Source of the DNA: Brachyspira sp. CAG:484
GTDB lineage: Bacteria; Cyanobacteriota; Vampirovibrionia; Gastranaerophilales; Gastranaerophilaceae
Length of the DNA: 64,000 bases
NCBI GenBank assembly: GCA_000431315.1
Contig: HF989717.1
Coordinates: 62,001-126,000, forward strand
Direction of reading: 5' to 3'
The notes beneath the pieces were generated by a model, which saw only the letters and a program-made list of their open reading frames with translations, did no database searches and was not told the DNA's origin. This document shows positions 42,154-51,687 of the stretch, piece after piece (the first letter of the stretch is position 1; every line of letters starts with the position of its first letter). A program made the position numbers and the translations under genes.

Positions 42154-42909
42154 TTATTTGCAGCTGTGTTTTCCATCCCAGCTTAAATCGCTGCAATGAA
42201 GGTAATCCATATTTTCGTTATACAAAACCCAGGCAGTGCAGCTTCTTCCTTGAGCATTAGAAACAATACCATTTTTATTTGTTATATCACAGTAATCTTC
42301 AAATGACCTGAGGGCGTGATTTTGATGACCGTAAGGCATTATGCCTTTAGGCGAAATATAAAAGTTAAATTCGCTTACGCCCAGTTGAGCATCTTTTTCA
42401 GGCAAAAATACAAAAATATCTCCGCATTCTACAGCTTCATTTTTACAACCCTCATTCATCCAGCCAAAACTAATCATTGTTCCGTCTGCAAGATATAACG
42501 TGGAATTATTACTGCCAATTGTAGAACTTCCGTCGGTACTGTAATTTCTTCCATCCAGTGAAGTATATTTTCTAAATGTGTGCTTTTTGTTACTGGTATT
42601 TTTTATGTATTTAGCAAAAATTTCTCTGACAATAGCTGATGAATTTGAATAATCGTAAACAGGATTGCCTTCCTCATCTGTTTCACCGGTATCTGTTGTT
42701 GAAATTCCCCAGTTTTCGGGACTGCCATATTCATTTTTAGCAAGATTAAATGCCTGTGAAAGTACTGAGTAAACTTTTTTGACCTGTGTTACACGCTGTT
42801 TTTCCTTATATTTACCGACAAGTGCCGGTATTGTCAGCGCTGAAACTACTCCTATAATTCCCAGAGTAATTAAAACTTCAGCCAGAGTAAATCCTGTATA
42901 TTTTTTCAT
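42154..42909 (-). CDS. Type IV pilin-like protein
   Basis: A 251-residue protein with MKKYTGFTLAEVLITLGIIG, a class III signal with a Gly before Phe and conserved Glu5. The helix is followed by KQRVTQVKKVYSVLSQAF, the linker common to all pilin-like proteins here, and a Cys-rich C-terminus (CSDLSWDGKHSCK). Intact, without a G tract. Confidence 0.82.
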   Translation of the reverse strand: MKKYTGFTLAEVLITLGIIGVVSALTIPALVGKYKEKQRVTQVKKVYSVLSQAFNLAKNEYGSPENWGISTTDTGETDEEGNPVYDYSNSSAIVREIFAKYIKNTSNKKHTFRKYTSLDGRNYSTDGSSTIGSNNSTLYLADGTMISFGWMNEGCKNEAVECGDIFVFLPEKDAQLGVSEFNFYISPKGIMPYGHQNHALRSFEDYCDITNKNGIVSNAQGRSCTAWVLYNENMDYLHCSDLSWDGKHSCK

Positions 42910-43087
42910 ATAAACCCTTTCTAATATTACCTTTTATATACAAAGTATAAATTATATTTCGTATTTTGTCAATATAATATTATCTTATTGTTCCTGTAAA
43001 GATTACAAAATTAAATTTAATATTCTATTAAGTAAGCGTGCTGAACCGGTGCATATAAAAGAACCGCAGCACAAGATTAGAGGTATT

Positions 43088-43399
43088 ATGAGTTTAAAAA
43101 AATCTTTTGCTCAAAATTTAAAACAACTGAGAAAGCGAAAAGGTTTGACGCAGGAAGAACTTGCCGAACTTGTTGAAGTTGCGCCAAGACATATTTCATT
43201 TATAGAAACAGCCAGAAGTTTTCCGTCCTGTGATTTGCTTGAAAGAATTAGCAAAGTCCTGAATATTGAATATGCAGAACTATTTAACTTTGAAGAAGAA
43301 ATCTCCCGTACAGATTTGATAAAACGTATAACTCTCTCTCTTGAAAGGTTTGATGACGAAAAGTTAAAGTATATTTATAAAATGACAAATGAACTTTAA
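43088..43399 (+). CDS. XRE-family HTH regulator
   Basis: A 103-residue protein from ATG 43088 (ribosome site AGAGG); an upstream GTG at 43049 lacks one. HTH at residues 8-60: LKQLRKRKGLTQEELAELVE, VAPRHISFIETARSFPS. A C-terminal helix (SLERFDDEKLKYIYKM) could mediate dimerisation. Upstream of pheT but with its own leader. Confidence 0.8.
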   Translation: MSLKKSFAQNLKQLRKRKGLTQEELAELVEVAPRHISFIETARSFPSCDLLERISKVLNIEYAELFNFEEEISRTDLIKRITLSLERFDDEKLKYIYKMTNEL

Positions 43400-43509
43400 A
43401 AATTTTTATTAATAATTGTATTTCTGTTTCCATCTGCATTTTACATTGAATAACTTTTGTTATAAAATAAAGTCACGAGTATAATAAATATTAAGAGGGA
43501 ATTAAAGAA

Positions 43510-45990
43510 ATGCAAGTATCAATCAACTGGTTAAACGAATTCGTAGACTTATCAAACGTGGAAGATAAACAAATAGCCCATGAGCTTACTATGAGCGGGC
43601 TTGAAGTTGAAGCAATCGAAGAAGTTAAACCTCGATTTACCAATATAAAAACAGTTAAAATCGAAAAGATTGATAATCATCCGAACTCAGACCGCCTTCA
43701 TCTTGTTACTGTAAACACAGGTTCCGGCGTAAAGACTGTTGTATGCGGCGCGCAGAATATCAAAGAAGGTCAAATCGTTCCGTATGCTTCTGTAGGAAGC
43801 CAGGTTCTTGACAGAAAAACCGGTGAAATGTTTACACTTACACCTGCTGTCATCCGCGGTGTGGAATCTCAGGGGATGCTTTGTTCTGCTGATGAACTAG
43901 GTGTTGCAGAACGCGGCTATCAGGAAGAGGACGGTATTTTAATCTTAAACAGAATATTCCCTGATGTTAAAATTGGTGAAAATGTAGAGGATGTTTTAGG
44001 TTTTGAGAAAGATACAATTATTGATGTTGCACCTACTGCAAACAGAGGCGACCAGATGTCTGTAATAGGTGTAGCAAGAGAATTAAGCTCACTTTTTAAT
44101 ACACCTTTGAAATTCTCTCCTCTTGAAGCTGCAAGAGATTTTTCCACAGATAAATTTAAAGTTGAAATCATCGATAAGGATGTTTGTAAATATTATTCTG
44201 TGGGGATTTTGAAAGATATAAAAATCAAGCCGTCACCGGACTGGATGCAGAAAAGACTTCTTGCATCCGGTATTCGTGCAATTAATAATGTAGTTGATAT
44301 TACAAATTATGTTTTACTTGAATACGGTACTCCGCTTCACGCGTTTGACCTTGATAAGCTTGACGGCTATCTTTGCGTAAGAAGGGCAAAAGAAGGCGAA
44401 AGCCTGGTTACTCTGGACGGAGTTGAACGTCAACTGACAAATGACAGTGTTTTGATTGCAACAAAAGATAAAGGGGTTTGTCTTGGCGGAGTATTTGGCG
44501 GTGAAAATTCAGAGATTGATGACAATACAACTTCAATTGCACTGGAAGCTGCATACTTTACACCTGAAAGCAACAGAAAGTCTTCAAGAAGTGTAGGATA
44601 CAGAAGTGAAGCCTGTGCAAGATTTGAACGCGGAATTGATATAGAAGCAGTTAAACCTGCACTTCTTCGTGCAATGCAGCTTCTGGTTGAACTCGCAGAT
44701 GCCAGGGTTGAAGGAATTGTTGAGGACGGCAATAATAAGCTTGAGCCGCTTGAAATTACACTAAGATATGCCCAGATAAAAAGGATTTTAGGTTGTGAGA
44801 TTGCGCCGGAAAAATGTGATTCAATTCTTGAAAATCTCGGATTTAAAAAGCTTGGCGGAAATATTGCAGCAGCTAAGTTTCTGGTCCCGTCTTTCAGGGC
44901 TTATGATGTAACAAGAGAAATTGATTTGATAGAAGAGATTGCTCGTATTAATGGTTATGACAAAGTAGCGCCTACATTACCGAGTAAAATGCAGACTCCG
45001 GTTATAACTCTTGAAGAACGTGTTATCAAAAAAGTTCACGAGCTAATGCTCTCAGCCGGTTTGAATGAAATAGTTACTTCTTCATTAATCGGAAAATCTC
45101 TTCTTGATAAATTTATGATACCTTATGATGACGCAAAAGCTGTTAAGGTTCTCAAACCTGTAAGCGAGGAGAGCACAATGCTCAGACAAACCCTTGCCGC
45201 AAACCTTCTTAACTGTATGAAGTCCAACTATGACAACGGTCAGAAAACTTTCTGGGCTTATGAAATAGGAAAAACTTATACAATTGAAAATGTTTCAGAT
45301 GAAAAGAATACCGGAGTTAAAGAAACCAGAGTTCTTGCCGGAATTTTAACAGGTGAGGTTGAAAATTCAAAATGGCAGGTTAAAACAGCGTCTGATTTCT
45401 TTACAGTGAAGGGTATTGTTGAGAGCCTGTTTAATGAATTAGGCGTTGAAAAAAGGATAAAACTTGTTTCTCTGGATAAATCTCCTCTTGCCAAAACACA
45501 TGCAATTCTGCATCCATACAGAAGTGCAGCAATTAATGTTCTTGGCAAAAATATGACAACAATCGGTTACTTCGGACAGCTTCATCCTATTTTAAAAGAT
45601 AAAATGAAACTAAATCAGGAAGCATTTATATTTAAGATTGACCTTGATGCAGTAATTTCAATAATAAAAGAAACCGTTCCCAGATTTAAACATCTTCCGC
45701 AATTCCCTGAAGTAAAGCGTGATTTGGCGTTTGTGATTAATCAGGATGTTACATACGATGATATTCAGCGTGTAATAAAAGGCGGAGTTCAGCAGAATAT
45801 ATTTAAAGGCTGTGAAGTTTTTGATGTTTATCAGGGCGACAATATCGAAAAAGGTTATAAGAGCCTTGCGTTCAGGATTTATATGCAGGACGAAAAGGCA
45901 ACCCTTACTGATGATGTTATTGAACGCCAGATGCAGTCTGTCAGAGAAAAACTTCAAAAAACTTATGCCGATATAACATTCAGGGAGTAA
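43510..45990 (+). CDS. pheT: Phenylalanyl-tRNA synthetase beta subunit
   Basis: An 826-residue protein: N-terminal tRNA-binding domain (IEKIDNHPNSDRLHLVTV), B3/B4 region with RKSSRSVGYRSEACARFERG, B5 domain, catalytic-like core EIGKTYTIENVSDE region and C-terminal anticodon-binding FDX-ACB domain (LPQFPEVKRDLAFVINQDVT). Full length for PheT. pheS is not in the window beside it. Confidence 0.97.
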   Translation: MQVSINWLNEFVDLSNVEDKQIAHELTMSGLEVEAIEEVKPRFTNIKTVKIEKIDNHPNSDRLHLVTVNTGSGVKTVVCGAQNIKEGQIVPYASVGSQVLDRKTGEMFTLTPAVIRGVESQGMLCSADELGVAERGYQEEDGILILNRIFPDVKIGENVEDVLGFEKDTIIDVAPTANRGDQMSVIGVARELSSLFNTPLKFSPLEAARDFSTDKFKVEIIDKDVCKYYSVGILKDIKIKPSPDWMQKRLLASGIRAINNVVDITNYVLLEYGTPLHAFDLDKLDGYLCVRRAKEGESLVTLDGVERQLTNDSVLIATKDKGVCLGGVFGGENSEIDDNTTSIALEAAYFTPESNRKSSRSVGYRSEACARFERGIDIEAVKPALLRAMQLLVELADARVEGIVEDGNNKLEPLEITLRYAQIKRILGCEIAPEKCDSILENLGFKKLGGNIAAAKFLVPSFRAYDVTREIDLIEEIARINGYDKVAPTLPSKMQTPVITLEERVIKKVHELMLSAGLNEIVTSSLIGKSLLDKFMIPYDDAKAVKVLKPVSEESTMLRQTLAANLLNCMKSNYDNGQKTFWAYEIGKTYTIENVSDEKNTGVKETRVLAGILTGEVENSKWQVKTASDFFTVKGIVESLFNELGVEKRIKLVSLDKSPLAKTHAILHPYRSAAINVLGKNMTTIGYFGQLHPILKDKMKLNQEAFIFKIDLDAVISIIKETVPRFKHLPQFPEVKRDLAFVINQDVTYDDIQRVIKGGVQQNIFKGCEVFDVYQGDNIEKGYKSLAFRIYMQDEKATLTDDVIERQMQSVREKLQKTYADITFRE

Positions 45991-45995
45991 TAATT

Positions 45996-46640
45996 ATGAA
46001 AAAAATAATAATATCATTATTGTTATTTTTTGCCCTTGCTTTAAATTGCGCGGCGGTTGATGTTATGCCGTCTTATGTAAGCCTTTCCAACACAAACACC
46101 CTGGGCGTGTATCAGGTTGGTAATACTATTGTGCTGCGCTCTGAGCCTGATGATAACGCTCCTATAACTAAAGTTATCAAATGGGATGACAGTAAGATTG
46201 AACCGGCTGAGCTGAAGTTTTCCGAAGTTTTTGTTGTTCTGATAAAATCGAAAGGTCTTGCCTTGATGGCAGTTACAGATGAAAATGAAGAGTGGGTTGA
46301 ACTTCTGTATAACAACGAAACCGGAGAACGCGGCTGGATGAAAAAGGATGACCCGTTAAAATTTTCAACCTGGTATAACTTTTACAGTATGTACGGGCGA
46401 AAGTATGGGCTGTATATTTTGACAGGTTCGCCAAAAACAGCAAGGGAAATGCGCGGTTCAACCGATGATAATTCAAAGGTTATAGCAAATATAAATACTC
46501 CTGTAAAAATAAATTTGAACGTAATCCGCGGCAACTGGATGCTTTTGAGTGTAATGGATATGGATGGTGTTCCGAAAACAGGCTACGTCCGCTGGAGAAG
46601 CGATGACGGGGTTAAATACCTTTTTCCGGCAATAAAATAA
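45996..46640 (+). CDS. Exported protein with SH3-like features, unknown function
   Basis: A 214-residue protein with a signal peptide (KKIIISLLLFFALALNCAAVD, cleavage probably after CAA). Mature part contains LRSEPDDNAPITKVIKWDD and GERGWMKKDD, as in bacterial SH3-like repeats that bind cell wall or partners. Five bases after pheT. No specific family. Confidence 0.68.
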   Translation: MKKIIISLLLFFALALNCAAVDVMPSYVSLSNTNTLGVYQVGNTIVLRSEPDDNAPITKVIKWDDSKIEPAELKFSEVFVVLIKSKGLALMAVTDENEEWVELLYNNETGERGWMKKDDPLKFSTWYNFYSMYGRKYGLYILTGSPKTAREMRGSTDDNSKVIANINTPVKINLNVIRGNWMLLSVMDMDGVPKTGYVRWRSDDGVKYLFPAIK

Positions 46641-46649
46641 TGTGCTTCA

Positions 46650-46830
46650 TAGAGGCAAATGTGATATAATCTTGTAACCTGTAACTCCATACGCAAGACA
46701 ACTGTAATCTGCTCAATCCAAAGCAAGTGAACTCGCTTACGCTCAGACAGCACTTGCATTTGTTATTATTTCGCAGAACATTGTCTGCTCATTACGTTGA
46801 GGTTACAAGATTATATCACATTTGCCTCTA
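46650..46830. repeat. Long perfect inverted repeat (MITE-like)
   Basis: Positions 46650-46680 and 46800-46830 are perfect 31-base inverted arms, beginning TAGAGGCAAATGTGATATAA. The 119-base interior contains a second pairing (GCAAGTG/CACTTGC). No coding frame. Could be a non-autonomous transposon or a very strong hairpin ending the pheT unit. Together with flanks it fills the 307-base gap before rplI. Confidence 0.7.
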
Positions 46831-46947
46831 GACTATAGAAATAAAGGTTTATTAATGTAACGTTTGTTAAAAACCTCTCGACAAAGCTTTTTGTTTGTTG
46901 TAACATTTGCTTACATGCAGAAATATAAATACTAAAGGAGAATTACT

Positions 46948-47442
46948 ATGCAGGTTATATTAAAAAAAGATGTTCAAAACCTCGGCGAAGCCGGTGATAT
47001 GGTTAATGTAAAAGACGGTTATGCCAGAAACTTTCTTTTACCTCAAAACTTTGCAGAAATTGCAACTGAAGGCGCTGTTAAAAACCGCGAACAAAATTTA
47101 GCAAGAATTAAAGCTAAACAAGAAAAACTTCACAAAGAAGCTCTTGAAGTTGCTGAAAAAATTGAAAACTTTGCAGAATTGAAGTTAAGCGCTAAAGCAG
47201 GTGAATCAGGTAAACTGTTTGGTACTATCACTACTAAAAAGTTAACTGAAGAATTACAGGCTCAAGCTGGTATTGAAGTTGACAGAAAGAACGTTTCTTT
47301 AAACGCTCCTATCAATAAAGTCGGCGAATACACTATGCTTATCAAATTAACTTCTAAAGTTAAAACAGAACTCAAAGTTACAGTTACAGCATCTGAAATC
47401 TTAAAAGAAGCTGTTGAAGAAGAAGTTTCTGAAGAAGCATAG
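46948..47442 (+). CDS. rplI: 50S ribosomal protein L9
   Basis: A 164-residue protein with the L9 N-terminal domain MQVILKKDVQNLGEAGDMV, VKDGYARNFLLPQNFA, a long connecting helix and C-terminal domain GKLFGTITTKKLTEEL. Acidic C-terminal extension (EEEVSEEA). Ribosome site AAAGGAG. First gene of the unit leading to folD. Confidence 0.96.
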   Translation: MQVILKKDVQNLGEAGDMVNVKDGYARNFLLPQNFAEIATEGAVKNREQNLARIKAKQEKLHKEALEVAEKIENFAELKLSAKAGESGKLFGTITTKKLTEELQAQAGIEVDRKNVSLNAPINKVGEYTMLIKLTSKVKTELKVTVTASEILKEAVEEEVSEEA

Positions 47443-47468
47443 TTTGTGAGTTGTAATTTGGAGGTTTG

Positions 47469-48551
47469 ATGGGAGATTTATCAAAACTTAAGCTTGAATG
47501 TTTAGCGATAGGTTCCCTGCCTCACAATAACTTAGAAGATGCAATGAATGTGGTAGAAAAATATTTTAATATTCCTTTCTGGCCGCAGCTCACTAAAATT
47601 AGTAAAAATGAAGACATGATTGTCCAGTTTCTGGAAAGCATGCCTTCATTTTTTATTGATAAAGAAAACGGCAAAGTCTTTCTGAATACTGAATATGATG
47701 AATTTTTTGAAGATCTGGAACAGTTCTTTATGGATTATGAGGAGATAACTGCTGATATAAATTCTCCTGCAATTGACAAGTATTCAATTTCAAAAGATTA
47801 TTCATCCTCAATCCCGAAATTTTTGGAAATTATTAAAAACAAAAAGCCTGCTTATGCAAAAGGTCAAATTGTAGGTCCGTTTACTCTTGCAACCACACTT
47901 GTTGATAAAGACGGACGCTGTGCAATTTATGATGAAACATTAAAAGAGATAATTATTAAAACACTTACGCTGAAGGCATTATGGCAGATTAAAGAAATTA
48001 AAAAAGCCTGTCCTGATACTATACCGTTAATTTTTATTGATGAACCTTCAATATCCCAGCTTGGAACTTCTGCATATGTAACTGTTTCACAGGAAGAAGT
48101 TATTGAAATGTTTAAAGAAACTGCCGAAGCTATCCAAAATGCCGGAGCTCTCTGTGCAATCCATTGCTGTGGTAAATGCGACTGGTGTGTTCCAATTGAA
48201 AGCGGTATAAATATTATTAACCTGGATGCTTACAGTTTTGCCCGAAATCTTAGTGTTTTTAAAGACGATGTAGAAACTTTCCTTAAGCGTGGCGGAAAGA
48301 TTGCCTGGGGTATAGTTCCAACTTTAGATAAGGAAGCTTTAGAAAAAGCTGATGAAAAAATTCTTGAAGAAAAATTCATTTCTGCAGTAAAATATTTGAC
48401 CGAAAAGGGAATTGATGAGAAACTTGTTATAGATAATTCTATTATTACACCGTCCTGCGGTGCAGGCTCTTTGTCAGAGCCTCTGGCAGAAAAAGCCATG
48501 AGTTTAACAAAAAAATTGTCTGATAGTTTAAAAGAGAGGTATAAAGTTTGA
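47469..48551 (+). CDS. MetE-like / UROD-MetE-fold protein
   Basis: A 360-residue protein from ATG 47469 (a TTG lies one codon earlier). TIM-barrel of the methionine synthase/UroD superfamily: IGSLPHNNLEDAM, GQIVGPFTLATTL, FIDEPSISQLG, and zinc-ligand-like AIHCCGKCDW with later ITPSCGAGSL. The His-Cys...Cys set resembles the MetE zinc site. It is shorter than MetE and lacks the N-terminal half, so it is probably a methyl-transfer enzyme acting on a corrinoid or other carrier. Coupled to a CooC-like gene. Confidence 0.72.
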   Translation: MGDLSKLKLECLAIGSLPHNNLEDAMNVVEKYFNIPFWPQLTKISKNEDMIVQFLESMPSFFIDKENGKVFLNTEYDEFFEDLEQFFMDYEEITADINSPAIDKYSISKDYSSSIPKFLEIIKNKKPAYAKGQIVGPFTLATTLVDKDGRCAIYDETLKEIIIKTLTLKALWQIKEIKKACPDTIPLIFIDEPSISQLGTSAYVTVSQEEVIEMFKETAEAIQNAGALCAIHCCGKCDWCVPIESGINIINLDAYSFARNLSVFKDDVETFLKRGGKIAWGIVPTLDKEALEKADEKILEEKFISAVKYLTEKGIDEKLVIDNSIITPSCGAGSLSEPLAEKAMSLTKKLSDSLKERYKV

Positions 48552-49306
48552 CCTGTAAATTAGCAATAACCGGTAAAAGCGGAAGCGGTAAAACTACAAT
48601 TGTAAAGGCATTTTTGAAGATTTTTCAGGACCTTTTTCCGGATAAATCTATACTGTTATTTGATAATGATTTGGCAGGAGAACTCGGTCACAGCTTCGGG
48701 CTGGACATCCGTAATACAATTTACGGTATCAGGAGCGGAAAACATGAATATAAAACCGGTATTCCTGAAAACATGTCTAAACAGGAATTTATTGAATGGG
48801 CTATGGAAGATATTCTTGTTCCGATTAATGATAATGTAGATATTATTGTTTCGTGGTTTGTGGGATCAAAGGATTGCAGATGTCCTATTACAGGACAAAT
48901 CAATGATGCTCTTCTAAAGCTTATTGAAAGATATGATATTGTAATTTTTGATTGTGAATTTGACCTTAAATATCTTAACCAGTTAGTAGATACAGAAATT
49001 GATACAACAATTATTGTTGCTAATCCATCAGAGGAAGCTGCTCATCTTGCCAAGCGAATTGAGGAATTTAGTTCTAAATATGCTGCCGGAAACCAGCTTG
49101 GTGTTGTGATTAACAGGGTTGAAAACAGTGATATAACTTCCGTATATGAACTATTGAAAAAATATGAACTGGATGTTCTTGGAGTAATTCCTTTTGATAA
49201 AAGTCTGACAGAAAAAGAAAATTCTATTAGAAGAGATTCTCAAATAGTGGAAGATGCAATAAAACAGTTTTATTTCAGGCTTAATCTGCCTCAGGAGAAG
49301 GTGTAG
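48548..49306 (+). CDS. CooC/MinD-like P-loop ATPase
   Basis: A 252-residue protein starting at TTG 48548, overlapping the previous stop (TTGA). Deviant Walker A KSGSGKTTIVKAF near the N-terminus and FDNDLAGELGHSFGLD follow the CooC pattern (nickel or cofactor insertion into CO dehydrogenase-type enzymes). A CxC in SKDCRCPITGQ may bind metal, as in CooC dimers. With MetE-like and folD genes it suggests one-carbon or corrinoid metabolism. The substrate enzyme is not in the window. Confidence 0.72.
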   Translation: MTCKLAITGKSGSGKTTIVKAFLKIFQDLFPDKSILLFDNDLAGELGHSFGLDIRNTIYGIRSGKHEYKTGIPENMSKQEFIEWAMEDILVPINDNVDIIVSWFVGSKDCRCPITGQINDALLKLIERYDIVIFDCEFDLKYLNQLVDTEIDTTIIVANPSEEAAHLAKRIEEFSSKYAAGNQLGVVINRVENSDITSVYELLKKYELDVLGVIPFDKSLTEKENSIRRDSQIVEDAIKQFYFRLNLPQEKV

Positions 49307-49314
49307 GTGCTGAT

Positions 49315-50169
49315 ATGGTTGAAATTCTTGATGGTAAAAAGCTCAGGGATGAAATTCTAACCGAATTAAAGGTCAAAATTGATGCTTTTGATAAAAAGCC
49401 TTCACTTTGCGTTATTCTTGTCGGTGAAAATCCTGCAAGCAAAATCTACGTTAATAACAAGAAAAAAACTGCTGAAAAACTCGGGATTAATTCGCTTGTC
49501 CTGAATTATCCTCAAGACGTAACCGAGGATGTGCTTCTTGATAAGATTAAAGAATTAAATGCCGATGCAGGTGTGAACGCAATTCTTGTTCAGCTTCCTC
49601 TTCCATCACATATTAACAGCCGTAATATTACAAATGCAATTGCTCCAATAAAAGATGTTGACGGCTTTACTCCTGAAAATTTTGGAAAACTTTTTGCCGG
49701 TCAGAAACCATATGTTTATCCTTGTACTCCAAAGGGGATATTACTGCTTTTAGATAAATATAATATTGAACTTGACGGTAAACACGTTGTCATAGTCGGA
49801 CGTTCAAATATTGTCGGTAAACCTATGGCTCAGATGATGCTTAACCGTAATGCAACAGTTACAGTTTGCCATAGCCATACAAAAAATCTCGCTGACATAA
49901 CAAAAACTGCAGATGTGTTAATTTCTGCAGTTGGTGAAAAATTAATAGAAGATAATATGTTAAAGCCGAATTGTGTTGTAGTCGATGTGGGGATTTTTAA
50001 AGATGCAGAAGGTAAAACTCGCGGTGATGTTGAATTTGAAGCAGTTTCTAAAGTTGCCTCTTATATTTCACCTGTTCCCGGCGGTGTTGGACCTATGACT
50101 ATTGCATCTCTTATGCTTAATACCGTTGAGTTATTTGAAATACAAAACAAAAGAAGTCCGGGTATATAG
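49315..50169 (+). CDS. folD: Methylenetetrahydrofolate dehydrogenase/cyclohydrolase
   Basis: A 284-residue bifunctional enzyme: LCVILVGENPASKIYVNNKKK contains the catalytic Tyr and Lys, ILVQLPLPSHIN, DVDGFTPENFG and GRSNIVGKPMAQM are the FolD signatures, with PGGVGPMTIASLM near the C-terminus. It interconverts methylene- and formyl-THF. Eight bases after the CooC-like gene. Confidence 0.97.
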   Translation: MVEILDGKKLRDEILTELKVKIDAFDKKPSLCVILVGENPASKIYVNNKKKTAEKLGINSLVLNYPQDVTEDVLLDKIKELNADAGVNAILVQLPLPSHINSRNITNAIAPIKDVDGFTPENFGKLFAGQKPYVYPCTPKGILLLLDKYNIELDGKHVVIVGRSNIVGKPMAQMMLNRNATVTVCHSHTKNLADITKTADVLISAVGEKLIEDNMLKPNCVVVDVGIFKDAEGKTRGDVEFEAVSKVASYISPVPGGVGPMTIASLMLNTVELFEIQNKRSPGI

Positions 50170-50226
50170 CTCTCATCACTTCACCACAAACTTCTTTTAT
50201 TTTATAAATCTTAATTTTTTGTTTTA

Positions 50227-50559
50227 TTAACCGCCGATTAAGTTAAGACCGCAGCTGCTCTTAATATTATTAGTAACAATCTGTTTCATACTGCTTATCT
50301 CGTTATCAAGAAGGTTAATCTGAGTATCCAGTGCATCCTGACGCGTTGTCAGATACTCTTCCTGCTGTTGCAGCTGGATGTAGTGAGGATCGTCCTCTAG
50401 CGATGCGTTTGTTTCTTCTTGGTCATATTGTTGTGATAAGTAACCCATCTCTTTTGTAATCCAGTTTGCTTGGTTCATTACAAGTGTTCTTTCAAATTCT
50501 AATTGGTTCTTTTGTAAAGTGAACAGGCTTTTTTGTGAATCTACTGCTAAAAAAGTCAT
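50227..50559 (-). CDS. Small member of the GMAASQAR-associated family
   Basis: A 110-residue, Gln-rich, coiled-coil protein. The C-terminal LDTQINLLDNEISSMKQIV then TNNIKSSC aligns with the ends of the proteins at 36176-37297 and 60880-62307, although the N-terminus (MTFLAVDSQKSLFTLQKNQ) differs. It may be a short paralogue or partner. Function unknown. It has no sigma-28-like promoter. Confidence 0.6.
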   Translation of the reverse strand: MTFLAVDSQKSLFTLQKNQLEFERTLVMNQANWITKEMGYLSQQYDQEETNASLEDDPHYIQLQQQEEYLTTRQDALDTQINLLDNEISSMKQIVTNNIKSSCGLNLIGG

Positions 50560-50665
50560 TTTTGCTCTCCTTCGTTTATTATTCTCTCTTATACTTATAA
50601 AGTATTTTGAAAATCTCTGATTTCACAAGTTGGATTTTTCGTTACAATTGTTAACATATAACAAC

Positions 50666-50690
50666 AAAAGCCGGACATTGTCCGGCTTTT
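50666..50690 (-). terminator. Terminator after rpsI
   Basis: AAAAGCCGGAC/GTCCGGCTTTT, an 11-bp stem with a 3-nt loop, ending the ribosomal operon on the - strand. Confidence 0.8.
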
Positions 50691-50714
50691 GAATAATATT
50701 TTGGTTGGTAAAGA

Positions 50715-51110
50715 TTAACGTTTTGAGAATTGGAAACGTTTTCTTGCTCTTTTTCTACCATATTTCTTACGTTCTTTAACGCGCGGGTCACGTGTTAAAA
50801 GACCTTCAAGTCTTAATACATTTCTGTATTCTTCATTAGATTTTACAAGAGCTCTTGAAATACCATGTCTGATAGCGCCGCATTGTGCAACAATACCGCC
50901 GCCTACAGCTTTAACTCTTACATCGTATTTTTCCTGATTATCAGTCAATACAAGAGGTCTGTATACTAACATTTCAATAGCAGGTCTGTTTCCGATATAG
51001 TTTCTTAATGTTTTACCGTTAACAATAATTCTGCCTTTACCTTTAACTAATTTTACAACTGCGATAGAGGTTTTTCTACGGCCTGTTGCCATAATTTCTT
51101 TATCTGCCAT
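50715..51110 (-). CDS. rpsI: 30S ribosomal protein S9
   Basis: A 131-residue protein with GRRKTSIAVVKLVKGKG, VNGKTLRNYIGNRPA and the invariant end KYGRKRARKRFQFSKR, whose tail reaches the P site. Overlaps rplM by one base. Last gene of the block. Confidence 0.97.
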   Translation of the reverse strand: MADKEIMATGRRKTSIAVVKLVKGKGRIIVNGKTLRNYIGNRPAIEMLVYRPLVLTDNQEKYDVRVKAVGGGIVAQCGAIRHGISRALVKSNEEYRNVLRLEGLLTRDPRVKERKKYGRKRARKRFQFSKR

Positions 51111-51547
51111 TATTTAGCCTCCTTTTCCAACACGATTGGTTTTTGTGCAGCGTGCGGATGTTCGCTTCCTGCATAGATTTTTAATTTTGTTAACTGCTGT
51201 GCGCCCAATGTATTGTGCTGCAACATACCTTTAACAGCTTTTTCTAATGCAAGTGTACCGTCTTTTTCCATTAATTCTTTGAAGCTGGCTGATTTCAAAC
51301 CACCCGGATAACCTGTGTGGTGGTAGTAAATCTTATCAGTTTCTTTATTGCCTGTTACACGAACTTTGTCAGCATTGATTACGATTACGAAATCACCTGT
51401 GTCAACGTTTGGAGTGTATTCAGGTTTATTTTTACCTCTTAAGATATTGGCAATTCTAACTGCTAATCTGCCGAGAATTTCTCCTTCAGCATCAATCAGA
51501 TACCATTTTCTTTCTACTTCTAGAGGTTTTGCTGAATATGTTTTCAT
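51110..51547 (-). CDS. rplM: 50S ribosomal protein L13
   Basis: A 145-residue protein from ATG 51547 (ribosome site GGAGAC), which gives the normal L13 length; a longer frame upstream has no family similarity. Signatures: [36 protein letters not shown] and [13 protein letters not shown]. Confidence 0.97.
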   Translation of the reverse strand: MKTYSAKPLEVERKWYLIDAEGEILGRLAVRIANILRGKNKPEYTPNVDTGDFVIVINADKVRVTGNKETDKIYYHHTGYPGGLKSASFKELMEKDGTLALEKAVKGMLQHNTLGAQQLTKLKIYAGSEHPHAAQKPIVLEKEAK

Positions 51548-51687
51548 GCTTTGTCTCCGTTTATTTTTATTTACTAAATTGTTCCTGTAATGTTTTCTTC
51601 CGAAAACTTTTATGTCACCGTCGTTAAGTTTCGTCCTGCCCGGTCGGTTCAACAACCGTCCGGCACCGGCTTCTTTACTCCGGCTGA

